Notes: a model not told the origin generated them from the sequence alone. A DNA stretch of 64,000 nt from Lachnospiraceae bacterium (GCA_017516285.1 JAFXDD010000047.1:1-64000); one strand, 5' to 3'; shown: positions 26,352-34,801, counted from the first letter of the stretch. Made by a program: numbers and translations.

Positions 26352-26400
26352 CTATTTGTTCAAATACGCTAATATCGTCATTGCCAATGCAATTAACTTA
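26352..26400 (-). pseudogene. Remnant of the small membrane protein gene
   Basis: The minus strand encodes LIALAMTILAYLNK-stop, close to the end of the protein at 24555-24776 (IALAPTIIAYLNK-stop), and the DNA is alignable over about 46 bases. The rest of the gene is absent, so this is a partial duplicate or deletion scar. Confidence 0.5.
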
Positions 26401-26406
26401 AAAAAA

Positions 26407-27108
26407 TCAATATGACATTTCCGGATAGATAAGATATTTCTTATCAACGTTGGCAGAAATTCCTCCATGGGTCGCCACTCTGACATAGTCGCCTTTAAAA
26501 TCAACACATACCCACGAGCCACGTAACAACTCATGTGCAGGCTCTCCAGTTTCTATATCAACGGCATCCTCTGCAAGCATAAATGGTCCCTGTAGCAAGT
26601 GCATGGTATCTTCGTTATATTCAACAAGCTCTGAAAATCTGACCCAGCCAAAGCTGTCCATCCAATCTCCAAATGCATGACAGCTAACTAAAACCCAGTG
26701 CCTGTCCTCTGGTTTCCAGCTTTTATCCTGCAAATCCATTATACTCTCAAACACAACGACATACGGTGTAACCATACAATATGACAACGTGTTCCCTGTA
26801 TTAAACTCCTCACTTTCACAAGGCATTTTCCGAAGAGTAACCTCTTCTGCTGTCATATATTTATTCTCAGAAATAGCTTCATAAAAAGCACCTTCCGGAG
26901 GCTCCATATGAAATTCATTGATTTTCTGCAGCAACAATTCAAACTCATTATTAAGAATGGTATTTTCTTCTAAGAGCTCAGATAACTGCTGCTCATATTG
27001 ATTTACTGCACTATCATATGCCTTTGAATAATGATGCCATATCAGAAAACAACAGGTAATAGCCGAAATGCTAACCAATAATAAAATCCATAAGTAATTA
27101 CGTTTCAT
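26407..27108 (-). CDS. Membrane-anchored protein with two SH3-like segments
   Basis: 233 residues. An N-terminal membrane anchor (~5-24), then a short coiled-coil region (~30-65: YEQQLSELLEENTILNNEFE), then an extracellular part. Two segments look like bacterial SH3 domains: one from KYMTAEEVTLRKMP to FGWVRFSEL (~83-165) and one from DAVDIETGEPAHELLRG to DKKYLIYP. Such modules bind cell-wall peptides. It lies 36 bases downstream of the NlpC/P60-like gene, so a joint role in wall binding or turnover is plausible. I know no named family. Confidence 0.68.
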   Translation of the reverse strand: MKRNYLWILLLVSISAITCCFLIWHHYSKAYDSAVNQYEQQLSELLEENTILNNEFELLLQKINEFHMEPPEGAFYEAISENKYMTAEEVTLRKMPCESEEFNTGNTLSYCMVTPYVVVFESIMDLQDKSWKPEDRHWVLVSCHAFGDWMDSFGWVRFSELVEYNEDTMHLLQGPFMLAEDAVDIETGEPAHELLRGSWVCVDFKGDYVRVATHGGISANVDKKYLIYPEMSY

Positions 27109-27143
27109 ATGTCATTTCCTTCTTCCAAACGCCAAAACAAAAT

Positions 27144-28169
27144 TTAATTATTAAACTTTGATATCGCTTTATAGCCACCGTTTAATAAAGCCGCGTAAGT
27201 ATGGAATGTTAAGTCTGCATGATATGGAGTTTGCTCATAACAAGCCAAATATGGTTCATCATAACCACTACTATCTGAAGGTGTTTGGAAATTTATTAAC
27301 ACCAATATTATATGTCCCTCGTCATTAACGCGATATACAACAGCATCTCCCGGTTGCAGATTTTCGTATCCTCCAATTGACGGATACTTGATAAAGGTAT
27401 TTGTCCCTACTTTATTCATTCCCCACGCAAAAGAAACGAAGCCTGAACAATCACTCCCATATTTAGGCATAGTATAAGTTTTATTATTAATTGTTCTGCT
27501 ATAACTGTCATAAAAATCACTGTTAGACATAGCAGCCTCAAATTCTACATCATCACACTGATTTATAGTCATGGAATAAGGCACACCACTATAAACCTTT
27601 CCTGCTTCAAAAGTATAACCATTGCGCCATCCTATAAGATTGGTAGTCGGACGCCAAAGAATAGACACCATATCACTTGCTTTATCTATAATCGCCTGCC
27701 GTTCAACAGATATTCTTGCTAATGATTTTCCTTTTGAAACACGCTCAATCGCATCTAAAAGTTCATCTGAAATAGCTTCTTTTACTGTCACATTTATAGT
27801 ATACTGTTCATTACCCACATACAGAATTATATCTGTTGTGCCTTTGCCAGTTGCAAGTATTCGTCCATCCCATGCAATAGCAACATCAGCATCTTCGGAA
27901 ACATATTCAACAGATGTAGCATCAAAATTTTCTTCCATACCACTAAAGTCGACATATACAGACATTCCTTCTAAATTAATATAAATATTTGTAATTTTAT
28001 CAGAACATAGAGCTGAAAAATCTACAACATCATCTCCAAATACTATTTCCTCTGCAATCATGCTTTCGGCTGTTGAATATGACATAACACTTGAACTTGC
28101 TGCTACTGGAATAATAGATACTGATAACACAAAAAGTAATGTAATTAATAAATTGATTTTTTTCTTCAT
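27144..28169 (-). CDS. Secreted NlpC/P60-like cysteine peptidase with Ig-like domain
   Basis: 341 residues from the ATG at 28167-28169 with GAGGG seven bases upstream. Signal peptide ~1-25. Residues ~60-130 resemble a bacterial Ig-like (BIG2) domain ending in GKGTTDIILYVGNEQYTINV. The C-terminal part (~200-341) has the NlpC/P60 hallmark SDCSGFVSFAWG (Cys241) and LQPGDAVVYR..DEGHIILV (His286), giving the Cys/His pair of peptidoglycan endopeptidases or amidases. Downstream is the SH3-like protein. Upstream lies the motif shared with the matrixin gene. Confidence 0.78.
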   Translation of the reverse strand: MKKKINLLITLLFVLSVSIIPVAASSSVMSYSTAESMIAEEIVFGDDVVDFSALCSDKITNIYINLEGMSVYVDFSGMEENFDATSVEYVSEDADVAIAWDGRILATGKGTTDIILYVGNEQYTINVTVKEAISDELLDAIERVSKGKSLARISVERQAIIDKASDMVSILWRPTTNLIGWRNGYTFEAGKVYSGVPYSMTINQCDDVEFEAAMSNSDFYDSYSRTINNKTYTMPKYGSDCSGFVSFAWGMNKVGTNTFIKYPSIGGYENLQPGDAVVYRVNDEGHIILVLINFQTPSDSSGYDEPYLACYEQTPYHADLTFHTYAALLNGGYKAISKFNN

Positions 28170-28236
28170 TTGTTTTCCCTCTTTCAATAAAATTATGCAT
28201 CCATTAAAAGCACATAAATGTCCGCCATAATTACGT

Positions 28237-28275
28237 ACAATCTATGTGCTTGCTATGAATGCATTTTATCAGGTA
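28237..28275 (-). promoter_or_regulatory. Upstream motif shared by the matrixin and NlpC genes (copy 2)
   Basis: Matches 26191-26229 at 29 of 39 positions; minus strand contains CTGATAAAATGCATTCAT and GCACATA. It lies 67 bases before the NlpC-like start codon. Confidence 0.5.
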
Positions 28276-28515
28276 TAATATTTTATAAACTAAAACATCA
28301 TTCAAGCATCTTGACATAGAATTGTACGTCAAGCAACACCTTCGCATACGCATATTCCCCTCACCTCTTTTCACGCTGCTTAATATATCTATTTTCATAG
28401 AATGACATTGTTTTACCTAACTACCTTGTATATAAATAGTTTAATGTACAATTCATCAACTCTCAATAATAATATTTCTAGATTATGGTAAAATCTAATG
28501 TTTCATGCCTTTATT

Positions 28516-28727
28516 CGCGCTTCTGGACACTATACTTTTTCAAAAATCATTGAAAGGTTATGCACAAAAATAAGCAGCTGCAATTCAGAAAATGGTCAGC
28601 CGGTTTCATTGTTTGACCGAAGGGAGTTTTGAAACAAGGCTGACTAATTACATCTCTGAATGCAGCTGCGTAGATTTTTGGTATAAGCTTTCTCTGTTTT
28701 TGAAAAGGTATGGCGGCCAGAAGCGCG
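28516..28727. repeat. 212-bp imperfect palindromic element
   Basis: Ends are perfect 11-bp inverted repeats CGCGCTTCTGG/CCAGAAGCGCG. The arms keep pairing inward: TATAC/GTATG, TTTTTCAAAAA, GAAAG, TTAT, CAAAAAT, GCAGCTGC (perfect), ATTCAGA, GTCAGCC/GGCTGAC (28595-28601, 28638-28644) and GTTTCA/TGAAAC (28603-28608, 28630-28635). The loop is about 21 bases (28609-28629, containing GACCGAAGGGAG). It starts 16 bases after the GerA-family stop codon. It may be a MITE-like mobile unit, a long hairpin RNA, or an unusually large terminator. Confidence 0.75.
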
Positions 28728-28742
28728 GGTAGAAGGTATCCC

Positions 28743-30170
28743 CTACTCCCTCGATCCCGGCAGCCTTACTCTCACAACCAAATTCTTCAATTTCTTCCAA
28801 TCGAATGGTATCAACGGATACAAATATCCCTGCTTAGATACGGTTTTATTTCCTCCAAGTGCCACAAGCAGGATAATTATACCGGCCACAAAGCCCCATA
28901 CATTAAAGATAGCGGTTAAAATTAAATTTATAATACGCATAAATTTCAGTGCATAGCCCATTTCATAATTTGGCTGGGTATAGCTTGCAATGGCAATAAA
29001 TGCCATATAAAGCATTACTTCGGAATTAAACCAACCGCTTTTGACCGAAAATTCACCAAGTACCAGACCTGCCAAAATACTTAGAGGGGTACTAAGCATG
29101 CTTGGGGTGTTGACTGCTGCAAGTCTGAGTCCGTCAATAGCCAGTTCTAGAATCAGAAACTGCCAGATAATAGGTACATTTACATTGCCCTGAATAGCTA
29201 TAAATTGGAAATCCGGTGGTATCCAATCCGGATTTTGCATCAACAAAAGAAACAGTGGTGCTATTACATAGGTCAAAACCGTAATAATAAATCGACTGAT
29301 ACGCAGATACGTACCGGTAATCGGCGGAAAATAGTAATCATCTGCCTCCTCAACCACATCAAAAAAAGAGGTAGGCATAATCAAAACAGATGGTGCGTTA
29401 TCCACTAAAATAACGATATTTCCTTCTAAAATCTGTGCCGCAGCGGTATCAGGCCTTTCCGTGTACTTAAACTTTGGAAACGGATTATACCATTTGTATG
29501 GAAAAAGACATTCTGCAAGGCTTTGTTGATTCATAGTAAGGGCGTCTACTTTAATATTTTTTATCTTTGTCTTTATTTCCTTCAAAAAGTTTTTATCAAC
29601 CCTGTCCTCCATATAGCAGACTACAATGTCCGTCCTGGAGGCTTTTCCAGCATTCATCATTTCCATACGTAAATGCGGATCCCTGATACGCCTTCTTATC
29701 AACGCTGTATTAAATACAATCGTTTCCACAAAGCCATCCTTGCTGCCTCGCAGGGTCTTATCCTTAGCGGGCTCATCCACACTTCTGGCAGGATAAGTTC
29801 TGGAATCAATCAGTATTGCTCGATCATAGCCTTCAATCAAAAGCACAAAAACACCGGACAAAAGATTAGTAATTAGCTTGTCATAATTGTCCGCCATATC
29901 TACTTCAACATATGGTGCTTTTTTCTTTAACATTTCATGGGCATTCTCAGGTAAATCTGCCTCTTTCATGTCCATAAAATATTGCAGCATCTTCTGCATC
30001 AAGACATCCTTGCAAAAGCCATCAATAAAGTATATGCAGGCCTTTCTGCCACCCACATGTACTACACGGTACACCAGGTCAAAGCTGACATCCAGCTGCA
30101 GTGCCTCCTTTAAGTAATCCATGTTTTCTTGTAAATTAGTTGAAATCTTTTTATTAGTATTCTCAGACAT
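28743..30170 (-). CDS. GerA/SpoVAF-family spore germination protein
   Basis: 475 residues. Soluble N-terminal half (~1-290) followed by five or so membrane segments. Family motifs: NLLSGVFVLLIEGYDRAILIDSRTYPARSV, NTALIRRRIRDPHLRMEMM (GerA-type TD.A.IRRR region), DIVVCYMEDRVDK, and LVDNAPSVLIMPTSFFD (each cited in part). The arrangement fits GerAA-type receptor subunits, and the single-gene context with no gerB or gerC partners points to SpoVAF. It acts in the spore inner membrane in germination. Its ribosome site is sequestered in a perfect hairpin (30173-30218). It ends 16 bases before the palindrome at 28516-28727. Confidence 0.9.
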   Translation of the reverse strand: MSENTNKKISTNLQENMDYLKEALQLDVSFDLVYRVVHVGGRKACIYFIDGFCKDVLMQKMLQYFMDMKEADLPENAHEMLKKKAPYVEVDMADNYDKLITNLLSGVFVLLIEGYDRAILIDSRTYPARSVDEPAKDKTLRGSKDGFVETIVFNTALIRRRIRDPHLRMEMMNAGKASRTDIVVCYMEDRVDKNFLKEIKTKIKNIKVDALTMNQQSLAECLFPYKWYNPFPKFKYTERPDTAAAQILEGNIVILVDNAPSVLIMPTSFFDVVEEADDYYFPPITGTYLRISRFIITVLTYVIAPLFLLLMQNPDWIPPDFQFIAIQGNVNVPIIWQFLILELAIDGLRLAAVNTPSMLSTPLSILAGLVLGEFSVKSGWFNSEVMLYMAFIAIASYTQPNYEMGYALKFMRIINLILTAIFNVWGFVAGIIILLVALGGNKTVSKQGYLYPLIPFDWKKLKNLVVRVRLPGSRE

Positions 30171-30172
30171 AA

Positions 30173-30218
30173 AATAACTCCTTTTCCTAAAATTAGTTTT
30201 TCAGAAAAAGGAGTTATT
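30173..30218 (-). promoter_or_regulatory. Hairpin that hides the ribosome site of the GerA/SpoVAF gene
   Basis: Perfect 13-bp arms AATAACTCCTTTT and AAAAGGAGTTATT with a 20-base loop. On the minus strand the 3' arm is the AAAAGGAG ribosome site, seven bases before the ATG at 30168-30170. It also lies 11 bases after the LCP gene stop, so it could act as a terminator as well. Confidence 0.7.
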
Positions 30219-30229
30219 ATACTATAAAT

Positions 30230-31342
30230 TTATTTTACATACGCATCGGTATTTTTGTGAATAACTGAGCTGATGCTCTTTAAAGCTTCGGAAACCTGAT
30301 AATTTTCCTTCTGGTATAACTTACTATGCATATCTGCTACTGCAGCTTCAAGATCGGTACATACTACACTGGAACCTACACCTGCCAAAGAAGCATTTGC
30401 ACGATATTCCTCACTTGGGAAACCGCCTTCATCAACAATGGTATAGGATGCTATGTCACTTAAAAGTGTAATGATTTCTTCCAAATCCACTGATGTGTAT
30501 ACATCACCAAACACATCACTCGCCAGCTTGGTAAGCTTGTCTACCTCCATACCCTTTGCTTCTTCAAGCATAGCCTGAAGTACTTCTCTCTGTCTCTCGG
30601 TACGTTGGAAGTCATAGTTACCAACATATCGAATACGACAATATGCTGTTGCCTGTAGACCATCTACCTTTTGATAGCCTGCCTTAGCAACCGGTTTATA
30701 ATCGATTTTTAAATTCTCTGCAATACTAATCTGATAGTTATTGATATGCTGTAATTCGCCTTCATCAATATCAATATAAACACCACCAACAGCATTTACG
30801 GCATCCATAACGCCTTTAAATCCTACAGCCACGAAATCCGTAATCGCCAAATCCAGATTCATATTAAGCATGTTGATAGCCTGCTTTGCACCACCTTTTG
30901 CATAAGCACTGTTGCACTTACTATAAGTATCATTACCAAGATTTAAATATGTATCACGATACACACTCATCAAATGCACTTCTTTGGTCTCATTGTCGAT
31001 AGCTGCAATCATAATAGTATCACTGCGTGTATTCTTTGCCAGCTCACCAATAGTAGAATCCAGACCAAACAAAGCAATGGTTCTGTACTCCGGTAACTTC
31101 TCTCCATCATCGGCCTTAATGTCTCCCTCAGCATCTTCTCCAACACCATCATTAATAATAATGTCCTCTGTAGGGATTTCAACCTTTTGAATACCCTCAT
31201 CTGCATCTGTTGCTCTGGTTACAAACCATAATAAAGTAACCATAAAAACTAACAGTAATACCTCGACTGATAAAATGACAATATTTCTTACCTTTTTTGA
31301 GCTTTTTGTGTTTGTTTTTTGTCCTTGTGCAGTTGACTCCAT
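30230..31342 (-). CDS. LytR-CpsA-Psr (LCP) family wall-polymer ligase
   Basis: 370 residues from the ATG at 31340-31342 with GGAG six bases upstream. One N-terminal membrane helix (~20-42), a linker, then the LCP catalytic domain: RTIALFGLDS, NTRSDTIMIAAID (conserved R/D), VHLMSVYRDTYL (Arg and Asp), KCNSAYAKGGAKQAINMLN, DFVAVGFKGVMDAVNAVGGV and YCRIRYVGNYDFQRTERQREVL. LCP enzymes transfer teichoic acids or other glycopolymers from a lipid carrier to peptidoglycan outside the cell. Three 11-bp direct repeats lie upstream (31414-31452), as in response-regulator-controlled promoters. Confidence 0.9.
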   Translation of the reverse strand: MESTAQGQKTNTKSSKKVRNIVILSVEVLLLVFMVTLLWFVTRATDADEGIQKVEIPTEDIIINDGVGEDAEGDIKADDGEKLPEYRTIALFGLDSTIGELAKNTRSDTIMIAAIDNETKEVHLMSVYRDTYLNLGNDTYSKCNSAYAKGGAKQAINMLNMNLDLAITDFVAVGFKGVMDAVNAVGGVYIDIDEGELQHINNYQISIAENLKIDYKPVAKAGYQKVDGLQATAYCRIRYVGNYDFQRTERQREVLQAMLEEAKGMEVDKLTKLASDVFGDVYTSVDLEEIITLLSDIASYTIVDEGGFPSEEYRANASLAGVGSSVVCTDLEAAVADMHSKLYQKENYQVSEALKSISSVIHKNTDAYVK

Positions 31343-31413
31343 AACATTCTCCTTCATTGTATATTACTATCATACAAATTTTGCCAATTTTCTAATATAT
31401 CATAACCAGAATT

Positions 31414-31452
31414 TATTAGAAAGTTGTAAGAAAGTTGTTATGAAGTTGTTAA
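31414..31452 (-). promoter_or_regulatory. Pho-box-like direct repeats upstream of the LCP gene
   Basis: On the minus strand hexamers TTAACA, ATAACA, CTTACA and a weaker CTAATA occur every 11 bases, with nearly identical spacers (ACTTC, ACTTT, ACTTT). One helical turn spacing of TTAACA-type hexamers is how PhoP/OmpR-family regulators bind. It lies between the dut stop and the LCP start. Confidence 0.5.
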
Positions 31453-31454
31453 GG

Positions 31455-31964
31455 TTATTTTTTTGTGGTACTTCCAAATCCGCCGTTACGGATATCTGTC
31501 ACGTCATCATCCACGGTAATGCCGTATTCTAAGAAAATGCCCTGCATGAAGCCTGTCCCCGCCTGAATTTCAACCGTCTTACCTTCATTGGTATCGTTAG
31601 TAATTTTGGCAAAAATATGACCTTCATTATCAGAATAAAAGTAGTCTGCATCAATAATACCTACCGTATTGTTCAGCTGCAGGCGGTACTTAAAGCCCAG
31701 ACCACTTCTCGGATACAGCTTTAATACCCAGTCATATTCCATTTCACATCGAATACCCGTAGGCACCTTAATGGTTTCACCCGGGGCAAGTGTAATACCA
31801 AAGGGAGCAAAAAAGTCATACCCTGCACTTCCTTTCGTCGCACGCCTAGGAAGCTTGATATTATCATATATTTTCCTGACAACTTCTTTATCTGTGCAAT
31901 AATCGGCAAAACCCTCTGCAAACTGTTCGAAGCTGACTTTATGAAATCTTGCAATTTTTTTCAT
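31455..31964 (-). CDS. dut: Deoxyuridine 5'-triphosphate nucleotidohydrolase
   Basis: 169 residues. Trimeric dUTPase motifs in order: GSAGYDFFAP (motif 1), YPRSGLGFKYRLQLNN (motif 2), VGIIDADYF (motif 3), IQAGTGFMQGIFLEYG (motif 4) and RNGGFGSTTKK (motif 5, the C-terminal lid). It has an N-terminal extension of about 35 residues compared with the typical ~145-residue enzyme. It hydrolyses dUTP to dUMP, protecting DNA from uracil. It is 26 bases downstream of nrdG, in a nucleotide-supply operon. Confidence 0.93.
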   Translation of the reverse strand: MKKIARFHKVSFEQFAEGFADYCTDKEVVRKIYDNIKLPRRATKGSAGYDFFAPFGITLAPGETIKVPTGIRCEMEYDWVLKLYPRSGLGFKYRLQLNNTVGIIDADYFYSDNEGHIFAKITNDTNEGKTVEIQAGTGFMQGIFLEYGITVDDDVTDIRNGGFGSTTKK

Positions 31965-31990
31965 TTACTTTCTAAAACCCCCGTGAACTC

Positions 31991-32500
31991 TTAGGCATAA
32001 TTTTCACAATGTAATACAGGTACCATAATGTTATCACTTGCCAGGGTAGCCTGTACATCAACAACTCTCTGATTGTCACTGCCCTTCCAAAGAAGCTTCA
32101 CATCACGTCTCTCCAGAATAAACGGTCCCTCAACCACAACATCTAAATACTGCATAATCGGATATTCTGCAATTTCCTCCCAGGTATACCCTGTGTATAA
32201 CCACAGGGTCTTACCCGGATACTTTTCTTTAATTTCCATGGCAAGATTACGCACATCCACACGATTTGCAGGATGTAATGGGTCGCCGCCGGAAAAAGTA
32301 ATGCCGGAAATATAGTTTTTGTCTAATTGCTCAAAAATTTCTGCTTTGGCAGCCTCGTCAAAGGGTAATCCTCCGGCCGCATCCCATGTCACAGGGTTCT
32401 GGCACCCTTTACAACAGTGATTACAGCCTGCCACCCAAAGGACAACCCTGAGCCCGTCGCCGTTTAGCATGTCATCTTTTGTTATATTGTGATATCTCAT
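31991..32500 (-). CDS. nrdG: Anaerobic ribonucleotide reductase activating protein
   Basis: 169 residues. Radical SAM enzyme with the cluster-binding motif in AGCNHCCKGCQN (C...C..C, ~28-36) and the SAM-binding FSGGDPLHPAN (~69-79). It generates the glycyl radical on NrdD. It starts one base after the nrdD stop triplet region (TAG TT ATG), so the two are translated together. Confidence 0.95.
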   Translation of the reverse strand: MRYHNITKDDMLNGDGLRVVLWVAGCNHCCKGCQNPVTWDAAGGLPFDEAAKAEIFEQLDKNYISGITFSGGDPLHPANRVDVRNLAMEIKEKYPGKTLWLYTGYTWEEIAEYPIMQYLDVVVEGPFILERRDVKLLWKGSDNQRVVDVQATLASDNIMVPVLHCENYA

Positions 32501-32502
32501 AA

Positions 32503-34683
32503 CTACATACTTTTCCTTTCAGCTATTTCAGCCATTTTGGCAGCATTTAATCTGGTATCACCATGTACTCTTGAATAGGACAGATAACCATTCATTCTGT
32601 CAATTTTGGTCAGGTTACGGCTGCCGCATTTCGGACACACGTCCATTTCCAGTTCCTGGTGACCACAGTCATCACAATAAGCCAGAGATAAGTTTACACC
32701 TTCGTAATAGCCTAATTCCATTGCACGATAAATCAATGTCTTAATAGCTTCTTTATTGTAATCAATCGGATACTTCACGTACTGAATCTTGCCACCGTTT
32801 GCCAGATCCCAGAAACGTCCTTCTAAATCCTGCTTCTGAATAGGAGTAATTTCCTCCGTTACATGACAGTGGAAGGAATTACTTACATATTCCCTGTCGG
32901 AAACACCTTCTATAATACCATATTTACGTCTGAACTGCTGCACCTGAGTACCACAAAGACTCTCTGCAGGAGTGCCGTAAATCGCATATAAATTACCGTC
33001 CTCTTCCTTAAACTGGTTAATCTTGGTATTGATATGCTCCATTACTTCTACGGCAAATGCACCATCTTCTACCAAAGATTTACCGTTATAAAGCTCCTGA
33101 AGCTCGTTTAATGCAGTAAAACCAAAGCTTGCCGTAGCAGACTTTAATAACGGCTTAATCTTGTCGCTTGGCTTTAAGTGACCGCCAAGGAAACCGCCTT
33201 CACAGTACGCTAACGGATTGGTGGAAGCACGCATTTCGCCTAAATACGCATAGGTACGAATGTGGAGCTTACGGATTAACTCTAAATAATAATCTAAAAC
33301 TTCGTAGAAGTCTCTGCTTTCTTGTCGTGACTTTGCCAAAATCATTGGCAAATGCAAGGAAACCGCACCGATATTGAAACGACCTACGAATACAGGGGTA
33401 TCCTGCTCATCTGCCGGATGCATACCGCCTCTGCGATACCAAGGAGAAAGGAAAGCCCTGCAGCCCATCGGAGAAATAATTTCACCATACTGCTTGTAAA
33501 TGCTTGCCACATAACCCTTTCCTGTTAAGCTTAACCAGTCCGGATACATCGTCTTTGCAGAGCATTCTACACCTGCGTCAAAAACATCTTCCAACGGCTT
33601 GCCCGGTCCGTGTAAGTTCTCATCATATAAGAACACAATCTTCGGGAATAATACAGGCTTCTTACAAGTTTCCTTACCCTGGCCTTTACGACGAACCTTG
33701 AGCATACCGATAGACGCCATTTTAGCAAAACGTCCGGTTCCAATACCCATAGTCATAGTAATAAACGGATAATCACCACGGCTTGAAGCAACGGTATTGA
33801 ACTTGTACTCCCAACCCTGGAAGCCCTGTTCAAAATCTCTTTCCAGATCACGAACAGTCTCTGCCTCTATTACATCCTCGCTTAAGCCAAGACGCGCATA
33901 CTTTTCTCTGTATTTTTTGTAGGATTTCTCTGCATACGGCTCCAGAATCAAATCCACGCACGGTACCGTAAAACCGCCATACTGCTGGCTTGCGGCACTG
34001 AGCACGATATCACCGATAACGTCAAAAGCCACATCCAAAGTCTTTGGCTCATTATACCAGATATTACCCATTTCAAAGCCGTCCTTTAACACATGAGCCA
34101 CATCAAACAAACAGCAGTTCATGGTGTCACGTCTTGCAGACATATCGTGTACATAAATATAACCATCACGACAAGCCTGAATTTCTTCCGTAGTCATGAA
34201 AAATTTCTGATATAATTCTTTATTTAACTGGTTAAAAATCAAGCTTCTTTTGGTGGATACCAATGCGGAGTCTGTGTTGGAATTCTCCTTGTCACCAATG
34301 TACATAATGGACTGGCTCTTCATATAAACGTCATCCAGCATACGTACAAATTCCTGCTTGTAGTTACGATAATCACGATAGCTTTTTGCAACTACAGGCT
34401 TTACCTGCTCCAAAGCACTCTCGACGATATTGTGCATCAAGGCAATCGGTACCGCATCCTGTCCTAACTCATCAATCTTGTCCACTACATGCTGACAGAT
34501 TTTGCTCTTCTCCTCGTGGGTAAAGCTTGTCAGTGCTCTGTATGCACTCTTTCCCACAGCATTAATAACCTTCTGTACGTTAAACTTCTCCAGACTGCCG
34601 TCTTTTTTGATAATGCGTACATCTCTCTTGGTATGATATGCCGCACCATAATCAAACGTATCCTTCTCCAGTTCCTTGTTCAT
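32503..34683 (-). CDS. nrdD: Anaerobic (class III) ribonucleoside-triphosphate reductase
   Basis: 726 residues with AGGAGG upstream. An N-terminal ATP-cone (IIKKDGSLEKFNVQKVINAV, ~24-43) is followed by the reductase barrel. The C-terminus has the zinc site C..C...C..C (CDDCGHQELEMDVCPKCGS, ~673-691) and the glycyl-radical loop RMNGYLS (~698-704), where the family usually has RVTGYL. It reduces NTPs to dNTPs without oxygen, supporting anaerobic growth. Regulated by two NrdR-like boxes in its promoter region. Confidence 0.96.
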   Translation of the reverse strand: MNKELEKDTFDYGAAYHTKRDVRIIKKDGSLEKFNVQKVINAVGKSAYRALTSFTHEEKSKICQHVVDKIDELGQDAVPIALMHNIVESALEQVKPVVAKSYRDYRNYKQEFVRMLDDVYMKSQSIMYIGDKENSNTDSALVSTKRSLIFNQLNKELYQKFFMTTEEIQACRDGYIYVHDMSARRDTMNCCLFDVAHVLKDGFEMGNIWYNEPKTLDVAFDVIGDIVLSAASQQYGGFTVPCVDLILEPYAEKSYKKYREKYARLGLSEDVIEAETVRDLERDFEQGFQGWEYKFNTVASSRGDYPFITMTMGIGTGRFAKMASIGMLKVRRKGQGKETCKKPVLFPKIVFLYDENLHGPGKPLEDVFDAGVECSAKTMYPDWLSLTGKGYVASIYKQYGEIISPMGCRAFLSPWYRRGGMHPADEQDTPVFVGRFNIGAVSLHLPMILAKSRQESRDFYEVLDYYLELIRKLHIRTYAYLGEMRASTNPLAYCEGGFLGGHLKPSDKIKPLLKSATASFGFTALNELQELYNGKSLVEDGAFAVEVMEHINTKINQFKEEDGNLYAIYGTPAESLCGTQVQQFRRKYGIIEGVSDREYVSNSFHCHVTEEITPIQKQDLEGRFWDLANGGKIQYVKYPIDYNKEAIKTLIYRAMELGYYEGVNLSLAYCDDCGHQELEMDVCPKCGSRNLTKIDRMNGYLSYSRVHGDTRLNAAKMAEIAERKSM

Positions 34684-34753
34684 GATAACCTCCTGTTTTC
34701 ATTTTATAATAATAATGCCACAAAATAATAATACTTAATCAGTACATCCAAAA

Positions 34754-34801
34754 ACACAATATCTAGTATCTCTCCCCAAAGCAAAACACACGAACTTGTG
34801 T
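34754..34801 (-). promoter_or_regulatory. Tandem NrdR-like boxes upstream of nrdD
   Basis: Box 1 on the minus strand is ATACTAGATATTGTGT (34754-34769), 14 of 16 matches to ACACTATATATTGTGT. Box 2 is ACACACGAACTTGTGT on the plus strand (34786-34801), with perfect ACAC/GTGT ends and a diverged middle. Centres are 32 bp apart, three helical turns, the usual NrdR arrangement. Confidence 0.75.

Larger units (their letters stand above)
28170..28742. other. Intergenic stretch without a gene (573 bp)
   Basis: No coding region seen. It contains the shared upstream motif (28237-28275), a possible hairpin GCACATA..TATGTGC (28210-28249), about 240 AT-rich bases in which I see nothing, and the large palindrome at 28516-28727. 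Confidence 0.6.

Noticed and set aside
26352..26534. 60-codon minus-strand frame as a complete gene
   Set aside because: It overlaps the SH3-like protein gene in another frame; only its last ~15 codons resemble a real gene, so it is annotated as a remnant.
28516..28727. Insertion sequence or integron site
   Set aside because: There is no transposase or integrase gene and no open frame inside; only the palindrome can be supported.
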